64,000 bases of DNA. Origin: Salegentibacter holothuriorum (GTDB lineage Bacteria; Bacteroidota; Bacteroidia; Flavobacteriales; Flavobacteriaceae). Under the pieces are notes generated by a model, which worked only from the letters and a program-made list of their open reading frames with translations, made no database searches and was not told where the DNA came from. The position numbers and the translations under genes were made by a program. Positions 27,610 through 36,923 of this stretch are shown piece by piece; positions within the stretch are counted from its first letter, which is position 1; every line of letters starts with the position of its first letter. The stretch is from the NCBI RefSeq assembly GCF_900168045.1, contig NZ_FUYY01000003.1:310001-374000 (forward strand). Reading direction: 5' to 3'.

Positions 27610-27638
27610 CAGGCCAATAACTTGTTTGTTATTGCCTG
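27610..27638 (-). terminator. Attenuator-like hairpin after susD
   Basis: CAGGCcAATAA (27610-27620) pairs with TTATTGCCTG (27629-27638), with one bulge. On the minus strand the hairpin is followed by TTGCTTTTAT, a weak U-tract. It lies 42 bp after the SusD stop and could lower transcription of the downstream enzymes relative to susCD. Confidence 0.5.
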
Positions 27639-27679
27639 CTGCTAAACTTTTCAAATAGCTAACAAACTTTGTAATTAGT

Positions 27680-29452
27680 TTAGTAACCTGGGTTTTGAGT
27701 TAAAGTAGCTTCTCCGGCACTGTTCAAACTAAGGTCTATTTGTGCTTGTGGAATAGGGTAATATTCGCTTTTACCCGGAATAAATTTACCTCCCCTAACA
27801 TCGGTCGTTATTTTTCCCTGATAGTCAAAATAATCGTTTAAGGTCTCTTCTGCAATCCCCCAACGTACCAGGTCAAAAAAGCGGTGTCCTTCCATGGCTA
27901 ATTCAAGTTTACGCTCAAAGTAAATAGCTTCCAGAGCATTTTCTTTAGAAGAAAATTCTGAATCGGTATATAGGCCGATATTATAATTAGCCGCATTCTC
28001 TGCATCGTTAAACCCCGTTAACGGACTATTCTCATCAATATATTTTTTTAAGAATCCTTGTGGATTTGAAGCTCGCTCACGCACCCGGTTTACGTACTGC
28101 ATGGCAAGTCCTAAGTTTCCGGTTTGCGCTTCAGCTTCAGCAGCCATCAATAAAACATCGGCAAAGCGAATAATATGAACATTAATGGCGGTACCTGGAG
28201 CCCAGGAACTTTGGTCACTATACAAGTCTTGTGTAGACTGCCAGTAAATATTCTTTTTTGGGGCATAAGGCCCACCGTAAGATTGGTCTCTTATCCAGGT
28301 AGCACCCGGGTGATGCCCCCAATCATGATAGGGTATACCACGACGGCCTACCGTCCAGTCTAAACGCGGATCTAACGAACCGGCGTATGGAGCAAATGAA
28401 TCATCTGCTGCAATACCCATATCACTTTTTACAGGATCTTGATTGTAATTCTCTAAATATGGCAAACCATTTCCCGGCTGGGTTTTATAAGAGTTTACTA
28501 AGTTTTGAGTTGGTTGATAAAAACCGCAACATCTAAACGGACTATTATAGGGGAAATTAAGCATCCCGCCCTGGTTAGAGTTTGCAATAGTACTGGTCCC
28601 ATCATTAGCTACCATTTGTACATCAAAAACTGTTTCAGCATTATTCTCTGTTTCGGCATCAAAATTGTCTTCAAATTCTGCGATAAGATCATACTTTTCT
28701 CCGGCTGAATTTGTACCCGATTCAATCACTTGTGTGAATATTGTGGAAGCTTCAGGGAATTTTTCCTGATATAGATATGTTTTTCCAAGATAAGCTCCAG
28801 CCGCCCATTTATTGGCGCGTCCAAATTCAGATTGAGTGCCAGGTAGGTTGTCGAATGCAAATTGAAAATCAGCTTCAATATTTGGCCAAATATCAGTATC
28901 ATTTGGTTGCTTTGGATTCTCAGTATTTTCATCTATCCAGGGCACCATATTAAACATCTTTTTTAACTCGAAGTAATAGTGCCCTCGCAAGAATCTTGCT
29001 TGTCCCGCTATATTACTTCTTTCGGCTTCACTAATGTCTTCTACGTTCGCCAATACCCTAAGTGTGTTATTGGTACGGGCAACTCCTTCATAGGCAGCTA
29101 TCCATTTGGTGTTATAAAATCCATTTGACGGATTAGAAATAAATTTTACAATTTGGTCTATAGCGGGCTGGTCACCTCCAAAGCTTCCTTTACTGGCCAA
29201 ACCACCGGCAACTGCGCCATATACCCAATTATCTGATGCAGATTCCCAAGGGTTTCCTCCACCCAGGCCTTGACCGTCTAAGGCAGCGTATGCACCAATT
29301 AATAATTTCTCTACACCTTGCTTATTGGCTACCACATCTTCACTTAAGGAACCCAATGCAGGTTGGTCTAAAAAATCGTCACTACAAGATCCTAAACTTA
29401 GCGAAACCATAGCCGCTAAAAATAAGATACTTAAAATTCTATGTTTTTTCAT
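27680..29452 (-). CDS. SusD/RagB-family nutrient-binding lipoprotein
   Basis: The protein has 590 residues from the ATG at 29452, which gives a compact lipoprotein signal (MKKHRILSILFLAAMVSLSLGSC, Cys23). An alternative ATG at 29470 overlaps the SusC stop as TAATG and would add six residues. The mature N-terminus has CSDDFLDQPALGSLSEDVVAN. TPR-like helices follow, with ARFLRGHYYFELKKMFNMVPWI. The C-terminus has the family block IYFERKLELAMEGHRFFDLVRWG and YYPIPQAQIDLS. It sits on the outer surface and captures glycans for the SusC transporter. Confidence 0.96.
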   Translation of the reverse strand: MKKHRILSILFLAAMVSLSLGSCSDDFLDQPALGSLSEDVVANKQGVEKLLIGAYAALDGQGLGGGNPWESASDNWVYGAVAGGLASKGSFGGDQPAIDQIVKFISNPSNGFYNTKWIAAYEGVARTNNTLRVLANVEDISEAERSNIAGQARFLRGHYYFELKKMFNMVPWIDENTENPKQPNDTDIWPNIEADFQFAFDNLPGTQSEFGRANKWAAGAYLGKTYLYQEKFPEASTIFTQVIESGTNSAGEKYDLIAEFEDNFDAETENNAETVFDVQMVANDGTSTIANSNQGGMLNFPYNSPFRCCGFYQPTQNLVNSYKTQPGNGLPYLENYNQDPVKSDMGIAADDSFAPYAGSLDPRLDWTVGRRGIPYHDWGHHPGATWIRDQSYGGPYAPKKNIYWQSTQDLYSDQSSWAPGTAINVHIIRFADVLLMAAEAEAQTGNLGLAMQYVNRVRERASNPQGFLKKYIDENSPLTGFNDAENAANYNIGLYTDSEFSSKENALEAIYFERKLELAMEGHRFFDLVRWGIAEETLNDYFDYQGKITTDVRGGKFIPGKSEYYPIPQAQIDLSLNSAGEATLTQNPGY

Positions 29453-29469
29453 TGTTATTGTTTTTATCA

Positions 29470-32400
29470 TTATAAACTAGCGTTAAGTCCAAATATCAAC
29501 TGTCTTTGATTAGGATACGCACCTTCATCTATTCCAAAATTCACCGAATCTCCAGAGATTTCTGGATCAATACCAGAATAGCCAGTAATTGTAAATGCAT
29601 TAGCCATTTGTACATAAAATCTTAGCTTAGAAATATTAATGGCATCTAATACAGAATTAGGCAAGGTATATCCTAGTTGAATTTGTTTTGCTCTTAAGTA
29701 AGAACCATCTTCAACAAAATAGGAGTTGGGAACATCTGCCAGACTAAAAGAACCAACGGTTTGTTGAATAGGAGCACTTGCATTCATGTTATCTGGTGTC
29801 CAGGAATCATAAAGTGCAGTAGAACTCTTTGCTCCATTAAAAGAGCTATAAAAATCGGTAAACCATTTTACGTTATTCCAAATATCATTTCCTTGAGAAC
29901 CGTATAAGAACATACTAAAGTCCCAATTCTTGTACATAAGTTCCAGGTTTAGCCCGTAGGTAAAGTCTGGATTTGGATCGCCAATATAGGTACGGTCATC
30001 AGCGGTTATTTGGTTATCTCCATTAACATCGGCATAACGGAAACGTCCTACTGCTACATCAGATTGATAGGTAGTATTTTGGTTACCGGTACTTTCTCTA
30101 GCTGCCGCATTTGCCTGGTCTATTTCTTCTTGCGAATCCCAGAATCCATCTACTTGATACCCAAAAAACTGACTAACAGAACCACCTTCAGCATTTCTAA
30201 TTATAGAACTACCATTAAACCGGCGACCTTCCAAATCGAAATAGTTTAAGCCATCGGCAATTTTAACAATTTCATTATTGTAACTAGTAAAAGTAACTGA
30301 GGTATTAAACTGTAAATCTTCAGCAAGGGTAAAATAAGTGGAAAGGTCTAAATCAATACCACTATTAGTCATTTGCCCAACATTAACATAAGGAACTGTG
30401 GCCGATCCAACGGTTGCAGGAAGGTTTGGGTTGTATAAAAGATCGTTTATATCCTTGCGATAGTAATCGGCAGTAAGTTGTACAGTATTATTAAATAATG
30501 TTGCATCTATACCAAAGTTGGCATTAATATTCTTCTCCCATTTTGCGTCTGGATTTCCAATTCTGGACTGTTGAAAACCTTCAGAAGTACTTGAATTACT
30601 TCCGGAAATTGCATAAAAGGAGGTTTGATTATTACCGCCAAAGGTGGTAAATGAGTTAGCAGGATCTACATTTATTTGGTTACCCATTACTCCATATCCG
30701 GCACGTACTTTTAAGTCGTTTATCCAGCTAGATTCAAAGAAACTTTCATTACTTACATTCCAACCGGCACTGGCAGCAGGAAACCATCCATACTGTTCAT
30801 TGAGGAAACGGGAAGAACCATCTCTTCTTATCGTGGCACCAAATAGGTAACGGTCATCAAAGTTGTAATCTACCCTTCCAAAAACAGAAGAAAGCGCATC
30901 GGCATATTTAAAACTGTAATTAGTTTGAGTTCCAGAACCGGTATCCAGGGTTACGTAATCTGGATCAAAAGAAAAATAAGATTGTGTAGAACCACCTACT
31001 TCACGTCCTTTATTTTGATAAGCTTCTGTACCCAATATTACCGTTAAGTTATGAATATCAGCAAAAGTATTTTTATAGGTTAAAGTATTGGTCCAGGTCC
31101 AGTTAAAGTTGGTTTCAGCACCTTCAGTATAAGAGTTTACCGAGTTATTTTCTGCATTCTCGTATGCAGGAAAAGCAAAGGAATTAAAGCTATTTGAAAA
31201 ATACTGTCCTCCAAAAGTAGTCTTGAAAGTAAGACTTTCTAAGAAGTCGATTTCAGCAAAAATATTACCAAATAGTTTGTTGGAAACTCCCCGGTCATTT
31301 CTTAATCTATCTAACATGGCCACGGGATTAAAAGCGTTACCCAAGCCCTGGCCAAAAGACCCTGCATAGTTGCCTCTAATATCACGTACCGGGATAATTG
31401 GCTGTTGCCTAAAGGCCATTCCTATAGCACTTCCTTCAGAAAGTGCCCCAATTTGTGGGTTTTCACGAATGGCAAAACTTAAGTTTTCACCAACCCTAAT
31501 ATTATCTGTAATATTAAACACGCTATTTACACGCATGGTATAGCGTTTTAAATAGGTATTATCAAGGGTTCCTTTTTGGTCAAAATAATTAAGAGAAAAT
31601 AAGAAACTTCCCTTTTCACTACCATTGCTTACGGAAAGATTATGACTGGTAATTGGAGCCGAATTAAAAATCTCCTGAAACCAATTGGTTCCTCGCTTGT
31701 TTGCTTCAACAATTCGATAAAAATCATTTAGTTGAGCGGGGTCAGTATAGTATGGATCTACATTGTAAAGAGACTCATCAACCGTGTTTGCGCCTACCGG
31801 AGCAATATAGTTTGGCAAAACAGGTTGTGCGCCATCCCCATATTGCGGGTGGTCAATAGCAGCACCTGGATTTGTATTCCTTATAGCTCTAAAAGTAAGA
31901 TCTGCCATCTCCTGAGAAGAGAGGATATCCCATGGATTACCTTTTTGAACCATTTGAGTTCCGTAATAGGCATCGTAGTTTACAGAGAGTTTACCTTTAC
32001 CTTTTTTAGTGGTAATAATAATCACTCCATTGGCTGCTCTGGAACCATAAATAGAAGCAGAAGCAGCATCTTTAAGTACTTGCATACTTTCAATATCATT
32101 TGGATTGATATTTCCTATGTTGTCAGTTGGGATACCGTCTATTACATATAGTGGCGTGTTATTCCCAAAGGTGTTAGCTCCACGAATTTTAACTTGTGGT
32201 GCTTCACCCGGTTGGCCTCCACCAGTAATGCTAACTCCAGAAACCCTACCTTGTAGTTGGTTTGTTACCTGGGCATTGGGTTGTTGTACCATCTCGTCTA
32301 CTTTCACAACAGATACAGCTCCTGTTAAATCTTGTTTACGCTGTGTACCGTAACCAACCACAACAACTTCATCTAAAGCTGCGGCATCTGTTTCTAAAAC

Positions 32401-33015
32401 AATATCGATTTCGTTACGGCCGTTAACATTTATTTCTTTGGTGGCGTAACCTACATAACTAACCTGTAAAACTGCATCTTCAGCTACTTCAATAGAGAAA
32501 TTTCCATCAAAATCACTCATAACACCATTAGAAGTGCCTTTTTCTAAAATATTTGCAGCGGGAATAGGCATCCCGGTTTTTGTCTCTGTGATTGTACCGC
32601 TAACCGTAATGGTCTCCTGAACACTCTTAGAGCTTGTTGAAGAAGATTTTGTTGTTGGGTTATTAGTTAAAAAAATCTGTTTCCCATAGATTTCATATTT
32701 GGTGGATGTGCCTTTAAAAATTTTTTCTAATACAGCGGGCACTCTTTCCTTATTTACAGTAATCTGTATTTTTCGGGATAGATCAACATCTTTAATTTTA
32801 TAAACAAAATGATATTCGGTCTGGTTTTCAATAAGATCCAGTAACTGCGACATTTCTACGTCATCTAGTTTTAGCGTGACGGTTTTTTGGGAGTAAGAGT
32901 TATTGGCGTGCAATCCAAAAAGACTTACAAGGAAACACAATAAGGTGAGTTTCATTTTCAAATTAAATTTAAACAAAGCAAACTGCTTTGATAGTCCATG
33001 AGGTGATTTTTTCAT
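29470..33015 (-). CDS. SusC/RagA TonB-dependent transporter with STN domain
   Basis: The protein has 1181 residues. After the signal (hydrophobic MKLTLLCFLVSLFGLH near residue 21) comes an STN domain, about 45-115 (TVTLKLDDVEMSQLLDLIENQTEYHFVYK). A carboxypeptidase-regulatory-like domain follows at about 135-215, then the plug with DEVVVVGYGTQRKQDLTGAV and PLYVIDGIP. The rest is the 22-strand barrel ending in LIFGLNASL. The STN domain is the signalling part of FecA-type receptors and fits the FecR and sigma genes upstream. It imports oligosaccharides with TonB energy. The stop overlaps the possible susD start by one base. Confidence 0.97.
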   Translation of the reverse strand: MKKSPHGLSKQFALFKFNLKMKLTLLCFLVSLFGLHANNSYSQKTVTLKLDDVEMSQLLDLIENQTEYHFVYKIKDVDLSRKIQITVNKERVPAVLEKIFKGTSTKYEIYGKQIFLTNNPTTKSSSTSSKSVQETITVSGTITETKTGMPIPAANILEKGTSNGVMSDFDGNFSIEVAEDAVLQVSYVGYATKEINVNGRNEIDIVLETDAAALDEVVVVGYGTQRKQDLTGAVSVVKVDEMVQQPNAQVTNQLQGRVSGVSITGGGQPGEAPQVKIRGANTFGNNTPLYVIDGIPTDNIGNINPNDIESMQVLKDAASASIYGSRAANGVIIITTKKGKGKLSVNYDAYYGTQMVQKGNPWDILSSQEMADLTFRAIRNTNPGAAIDHPQYGDGAQPVLPNYIAPVGANTVDESLYNVDPYYTDPAQLNDFYRIVEANKRGTNWFQEIFNSAPITSHNLSVSNGSEKGSFLFSLNYFDQKGTLDNTYLKRYTMRVNSVFNITDNIRVGENLSFAIRENPQIGALSEGSAIGMAFRQQPIIPVRDIRGNYAGSFGQGLGNAFNPVAMLDRLRNDRGVSNKLFGNIFAEIDFLESLTFKTTFGGQYFSNSFNSFAFPAYENAENNSVNSYTEGAETNFNWTWTNTLTYKNTFADIHNLTVILGTEAYQNKGREVGGSTQSYFSFDPDYVTLDTGSGTQTNYSFKYADALSSVFGRVDYNFDDRYLFGATIRRDGSSRFLNEQYGWFPAASAGWNVSNESFFESSWINDLKVRAGYGVMGNQINVDPANSFTTFGGNNQTSFYAISGSNSSTSEGFQQSRIGNPDAKWEKNINANFGIDATLFNNTVQLTADYYRKDINDLLYNPNLPATVGSATVPYVNVGQMTNSGIDLDLSTYFTLAEDLQFNTSVTFTSYNNEIVKIADGLNYFDLEGRRFNGSSIIRNAEGGSVSQFFGYQVDGFWDSQEEIDQANAAARESTGNQNTTYQSDVAVGRFRYADVNGDNQITADDRTYIGDPNPDFTYGLNLELMYKNWDFSMFLYGSQGNDIWNNVKWFTDFYSSFNGAKSSTALYDSWTPDNMNASAPIQQTVGSFSLADVPNSYFVEDGSYLRAKQIQLGYTLPNSVLDAINISKLRFYVQMANAFTITGYSGIDPEISGDSVNFGIDEGAYPNQRQLIFGLNASL

Positions 33016-33071
33016 ACTTTTAAATCTTAAATATTGGTTGATACTCGTTTTTAATCGGCCATGTATTGTAG

Positions 33072-33095
33072 CGGGGAATGTTGGAGCATTCCCCG
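33072..33095 (-). other. Strong hairpin between fecR and susC
   Basis: A 9-bp perfect stem, CGGGGAATG (33072-33080) with CATTCCCCG (33087-33095), lies in the 89-bp gap. The U-tract is on the plus-strand side only, so for the minus-strand PUL mRNA this is a structured leader of susC rather than a standard terminator. Confidence 0.6.
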
Positions 33096-33104
33096 TTTTT
33101 ATGG

Positions 33105-34316
33105 CTAGTTCTCTTTTTCTAAATCTTGATTCATTTTATTTGTTTTTGGGTTAATAATAATTTGCCTGTCACTTTGTTGAGTGTAATCCAATCCATAGGT
33201 TTTTCTAAAGTATTCCAGGATATTAAATAAGGACTCCTCCCCAAAACTGGCATTAAATTTTTCTTTGGCGATAGTGGTGTTTTTATTTATGATTGTTACC
33301 CCAAAATGGCGCTCCATTTTCTTTAGGATATTCTCAAAACTAATGTTTCTAAATACCATTTCTCCTTCCATCCAGGCCGTGTAAATGGAGGTGTCTACTT
33401 CGTTGATTTCTAAATTGTTGGTAGATCTATTGGAAGAGGCCAGTTGACCTGGTTTTAGAATTGCTTTTGCTTTAGGGTGTTGCCCTGTCTTTAACTGCAC
33501 AGCACCTTCTACTAACACTACATTAGTAGCCATATCTTCTGGGTATGCAGAAACATTAAATTCGGTTCCTAAAACTCCAATCTCAAGATTTTGAGCTATC
33601 ACTTTAAAAGGCCGATTTTCGTCTTTCGCTATCTTAAAAAAAGCTTCTCCTGTTAAAAATACCTGGCGATTGTCTTTTTTAGGGAAGTTTACGGGATATT
33701 TTAAAGAAGATCCTGCATTCATAAAAACTATACTACCATCTGATAGTTGTATTTTAAAGCGTTTACCGTTGGGAACGCGTAAAATGTTGTATTCAGTTTT
33801 TGTAGAAGCCTGTTGGCACTTTCTATATATTAGTAAGTTTCCTTTTTGCCCACCTATTACTTGCCCATCACGCTTCTTTAATTGAAATTCACCTTGTTCT
33901 GATAAAGCTTTAACAGTACCATCTTCTCTCTCTAGAATTATAGAGTCTTTTGCAACAGAAACCTGTTCAACTTGTTTTGGCTTTGTGAGGTATAGAAATA
34001 AGGAGCTACTTAGAATAGTAATAAAAATGGCTGCTATTGATGTAAGCCAAAGTTTCTGGTTTTTATTTTTATCATTGATGTTTAATGATTTTTTATACTG
34101 AATTTTGTTTTTAATTTCCGCATAGACCTCATTTTCTGATTTGCGCTGCCCATTATCTTCTAAAATAATATGCTGTAACGCCTCTTGTGCTTCAGGAAGT
34201 GCCTGTTCATTTGGATTGTTTCGGAAATAGCTTACTATTTGCTTTATTTCATCTTCACTACAACGATTTCGTGAAAATTTTAGAAGCAAGCCTTTTATGT
34301 GATCTTTTCGGTTCAT
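33105..34316 (-). CDS. FecR-family anti-sigma factor
   Basis: The protein has 403 residues from the ATG at 34314-34316; upstream in-frame sequence is not family-like. The cytoplasmic N-terminus (MNRKDHIKGLLLKFSRNRCSEDEI) is the sigma-binding part. One membrane helix lies near 90-110 (LWLTSIAAIFITILSSSLFLYL). The periplasmic FecR domain has GKRFKIQLSDGSIVFMNAGSSLKYP, VFLTGEAFFKIAKDENRPFKV and GTEFNVSAYPED. The C-terminal DUF4974 part has FRNISFENILKKMERHFGVTI. It should receive the signal from the SusC STN domain and release the sigma factor at 34624. Confidence 0.96.
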   Translation of the reverse strand: MNRKDHIKGLLLKFSRNRCSEDEIKQIVSYFRNNPNEQALPEAQEALQHIILEDNGQRKSENEVYAEIKNKIQYKKSLNINDKNKNQKLWLTSIAAIFITILSSSLFLYLTKPKQVEQVSVAKDSIILEREDGTVKALSEQGEFQLKKRDGQVIGGQKGNLLIYRKCQQASTKTEYNILRVPNGKRFKIQLSDGSIVFMNAGSSLKYPVNFPKKDNRQVFLTGEAFFKIAKDENRPFKVIAQNLEIGVLGTEFNVSAYPEDMATNVVLVEGAVQLKTGQHPKAKAILKPGQLASSNRSTNNLEINEVDTSIYTAWMEGEMVFRNISFENILKKMERHFGVTIINKNTTIAKEKFNASFGEESLFNILEYFRKTYGLDYTQQSDRQIIINPKTNKMNQDLEKEN

Positions 34317-34623
34317 TATTATGCAGGATGTGGTTATAATACAATTGAAAAGCTGCCGACTACCATGCGAGTTGTGAATTATTTTTGATTTTCTTTTGAA
34401 ATAATTAAGAAAAAAGGTGGGCATCCCAAATATGGCGGGACTTTTATTGAAATGTTAAAATTTAAGAACTAATAGAATTTTATTGAGTATGTGAAGGTTT
34501 ATGTTTAAAAGTATGCTTAAAAAACATATGCTTGTCCAATTATTGTAAATTGTATTTTTCGTAATTTAATTAGGATAAGAAAGGTTTTTTGCTGAGATGA
34601 GCATAATCTAAGTGAAGGTGTAA
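34317..34623. other. Gap between sigma and FecR genes
   Basis: This 307-bp gap between sigma and fecR holds no gene, repeat or strong hairpin I can see. The length suggests that fecR has its own promoter rather than strict co-transcription with the sigma gene. Confidence 0.5.
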
Positions 34624-35229
34624 TTATAAGAACGGCTTGTAACTGTTATATAACAGGGATAGAGAAAAAACAATATCTCCATGCAGGCTTAGAAATTCCC
34701 TGATATTTCCTAAAGCTTTTGTCATCTGATTTTTTACAGTATTCGCCGAAATATTTAATTCATTGCTTATTTCTTCATAACTTTTTCCTTCTTCTCTAGA
34801 CATTTTAAAAATTAATTGGCAGCGTGGAGGTAAGGAGGTTACTGCGCGTTGACTTAGTTTTTTATATTCGTCTTCAGTGAGATTAATGTCCGTTGGTTTG
34901 TAGGATTTCTGACTTTCATAAAAAACCCTGCTAATAAGTTCACGATCATTGGCTGCCTTCTTTAAAAAATTGAATGCCAGGTTACGGGTTATAGTAAAAA
35001 TAAACGCTTTAAAAGATTTTTCAGGTTCTAATAGATGCCTGTTTACCCATACTTTAATAAACACATCCTGTACAATTTCTTCTGCTTGCACCTCTATTTT
35101 CACTAAACTTTTGGCATAATAATATATATCTTCCTGATACTTATTAAAAAGAATCTGAAAAGAGGCTTCGTCCCCATTTTTTAGATGCTCTACTAAAATG
35201 AGGTCATTATTATTTTCAATTTTAAACAT
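34624..35229 (-). CDS. ECF-type sigma-70 factor
   Basis: The protein has 201 residues from the ATG at 35227-35229 (MFKIENNNDLILVEHLKNGDEASFQILF). A longer reading would start at a TTG. Region 2 is seen in FNKYQEDIYYYAKSLVKIEVQAEEIVQDVFIKVWVNRH and FKAFIFTITRNLAFNFLKK. Region 4 has LPPRCQLIFKMSREEGKSYEEISNELNISANTVKNQMTKAL. The C-terminal 25 residues (FSLSLLYNSYKPF) are hydrophobic, as in PUL-linked sigma factors of this phylum. It should be held by the FecR protein and turn on susCD. Confidence 0.96.
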   Translation of the reverse strand: MFKIENNNDLILVEHLKNGDEASFQILFNKYQEDIYYYAKSLVKIEVQAEEIVQDVFIKVWVNRHLLEPEKSFKAFIFTITRNLAFNFLKKAANDRELISRVFYESQKSYKPTDINLTEDEYKKLSQRAVTSLPPRCQLIFKMSREEGKSYEEISNELNISANTVKNQMTKALGNIREFLSLHGDIVFSLSLLYNSYKPFL

Positions 35230-35606
35230 ATTTGCGCCCAAGGTGGTTATGTTTTAACATTAATACATTTTAATGATACTTAATTAGCGATTTCGGCAGT
35301 ATATCAGATAATTTTTTAAATATAGATTAAATTAAAGTAAATATTTTATATAATGATAATCTTTTTATAAAAAATTATAAAAGGTATAATGAATATAGGC
35401 GAAAATTTATACTATAGGTTGAAATCTTATCATGTTGTTTAACAATAGATTAATGGAGATCTATGTTCAAGTTTTAATTTTTTTTGGGAGATACTTCTAA
35501 AGGTCTACTGTATTAATTTGATTAGTTAAGGTATTAGGAAGAGCCACTTAATTATTATTTAAAAGGTATAGACTGGAGCTGCTAGGAAGATTTTTTTTTC
35601 TAAATC

Positions 35607-35706
35607 ATTACTTGATAATCAAAATTGATTTTTTTTTTTGAGACTTTTCTCTAGATATAAAAAAATCCATTTAATGTCTCTTGGGCTTGCTTTGAGCTAA
35701 ATTACT
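35607..35706 (+). repeat. Dispersed palindromic repeat, degenerate copy 5
   Basis: This decayed copy starts ATTACTTGATAATCAAAATT and ends CTTGGGCTTGCTTTGAGCTA. It keeps the frame of the element but has lost the perfect palindromes and gained a T run. Confidence 0.55.
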
Positions 35707-35793
35707 AGAGCCGGAAAATAAAACTGCAGCTGAAATTAAAATTTGCTTAGAGCTAGTTTTTTTGGTATCAATAGATAACTATTAGTTTCTACT

Positions 35794-35801
35794 TATCTTT
35801 G
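35794..35801 (+). promoter_or_regulatory. -7 promoter element of kinase gene
   Basis: TATCTTTG matches the Bacteroidota -7 consensus TAnnTTTG and lies 17 bp before the ATG. A TTG at the normal upstream spacing was not found. Confidence 0.5.
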
Positions 35802-35818
35802 CTTATTGAAACCGTTTT

Positions 35819-36922
35819 ATGATGATACAGGAAAGTATTTCTATAGAGGAAAAATTAAATGAGCGCATAAAAGAGCTTTCTTGCCTTTATGAAGTTTCTA
35901 CGGCTATTAGAGAATATGATGGTTCTAATGAAAATACCTTAGAATCTATTGTACAAATTCTAAAAAATGCATGGCGATTTCCAGAACTTGCTACTGTAGA
36001 AATTCAGTGTGAAAATTATCATTTAACCTCAAACCCAATTCCTTCGCAAGCTTATTCCCAAAAAAGTATTATTCAAATTTCCGAAAAGCAAATGGGCTTT
36101 ATTAAAGTTCATTATCCGGCTTCAGATTTATCTAAAGCTCATTTTTTAGTAGAGGAACAACGCTTACTGGATAAGGTGGCGTATGAGATTGCCCTATTTT
36201 TTGAACGTCAAACTATAAAAACCCAGGAGGAACTTTTAAAAAAGACAGCTCAAAGAAACGATAGGTTATCTATTTTAGGAGAGATTACCGCAGGGATAGC
36301 CCATGAACTAAACACTCCCCTTGGAAATATTCTTGGTTTTGCTGAATTTATAGCAGAAAAAAATCAAGAGCCACAAATAAAAAGAGATGCTCAAAAAATT
36401 ATAAAATCGGCCATGTATTCCAGGGAGGTGGTAAAAAAATTAATGTTTTTTTCCTGCGATATGCCACAGGACATTAAAAAAATTGAAGTTAAACCTATAA
36501 TAACTCAGGCATTATCCCTATTAAAGCCTAATTTTAAAAAGGCAAATATTAGTTTTGAATTTCTTATACAGGATCCTGGTCTAAAGGCTCAGGTAGATCC
36601 CATACAATTAACCCAGGTATTTTTTAATCTGGTGATTAATGCGATTTATTATTCTCCTGAAAATTCAAAAATTATTATTTCTATCAGTAATAATAAAACA
36701 CATTATACTATTGAAATTGCCGATAAAGGAAAAGGAATAGATCCCGAAGTGAAAGATAAAATATTTGAACCTTTTTATACTACTAAACCCCTTGGAGAAG
36801 GTTCAGGACTTGGTTTAAGTGTGGTACATGGGATTATAAAAAGTCATAGGGGTGAAATTAGTATTGCCGATAATGTTCCAAATGGGACGATTTTTAAAGT
36901 TCAATTACCCTTGAAGTTCTAA
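35819..36922 (+). CDS. Soluble NtrB-like histidine kinase
   Basis: The protein has 367 residues without membrane segments. The first 140 residues (LNERIKELSCLYEVSTAIREYDG onward) form a GAF-like sensor region. The H-box is EITAGIAHELNTPLGNILGF with His162. The ATPase domain has FFNLVINAIYYSP (N), DKGKGIDPE (G1), FEPFYTTKPLGEGSGLGLS (F and G2). The stop is one base before the start of the sigma-54 activator gene, so the two form a coupled NtrB/NtrC-type pair sensing a cytoplasmic cue. Confidence 0.93.
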   Translation: MMIQESISIEEKLNERIKELSCLYEVSTAIREYDGSNENTLESIVQILKNAWRFPELATVEIQCENYHLTSNPIPSQAYSQKSIIQISEKQMGFIKVHYPASDLSKAHFLVEEQRLLDKVAYEIALFFERQTIKTQEELLKKTAQRNDRLSILGEITAGIAHELNTPLGNILGFAEFIAEKNQEPQIKRDAQKIIKSAMYSREVVKKLMFFSCDMPQDIKKIEVKPIITQALSLLKPNFKKANISFEFLIQDPGLKAQVDPIQLTQVFFNLVINAIYYSPENSKIIISISNNKTHYTIEIADKGKGIDPEVKDKIFEPFYTTKPLGEGSGLGLSVVHGIIKSHRGEISIADNVPNGTIFKVQLPLKF

Positions 36923-36923
36923 T

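Larger units (their letters stand above)
35230..35818. other. Long intergenic region between divergent regulators
   Basis: This 589-bp AT-rich region lies between the divergent sigma and kinase genes. It contains a degenerate dispersed repeat (35607-35706) and a -7 promoter element at 35794-35801. Nothing else was recognised. Confidence 0.5.
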
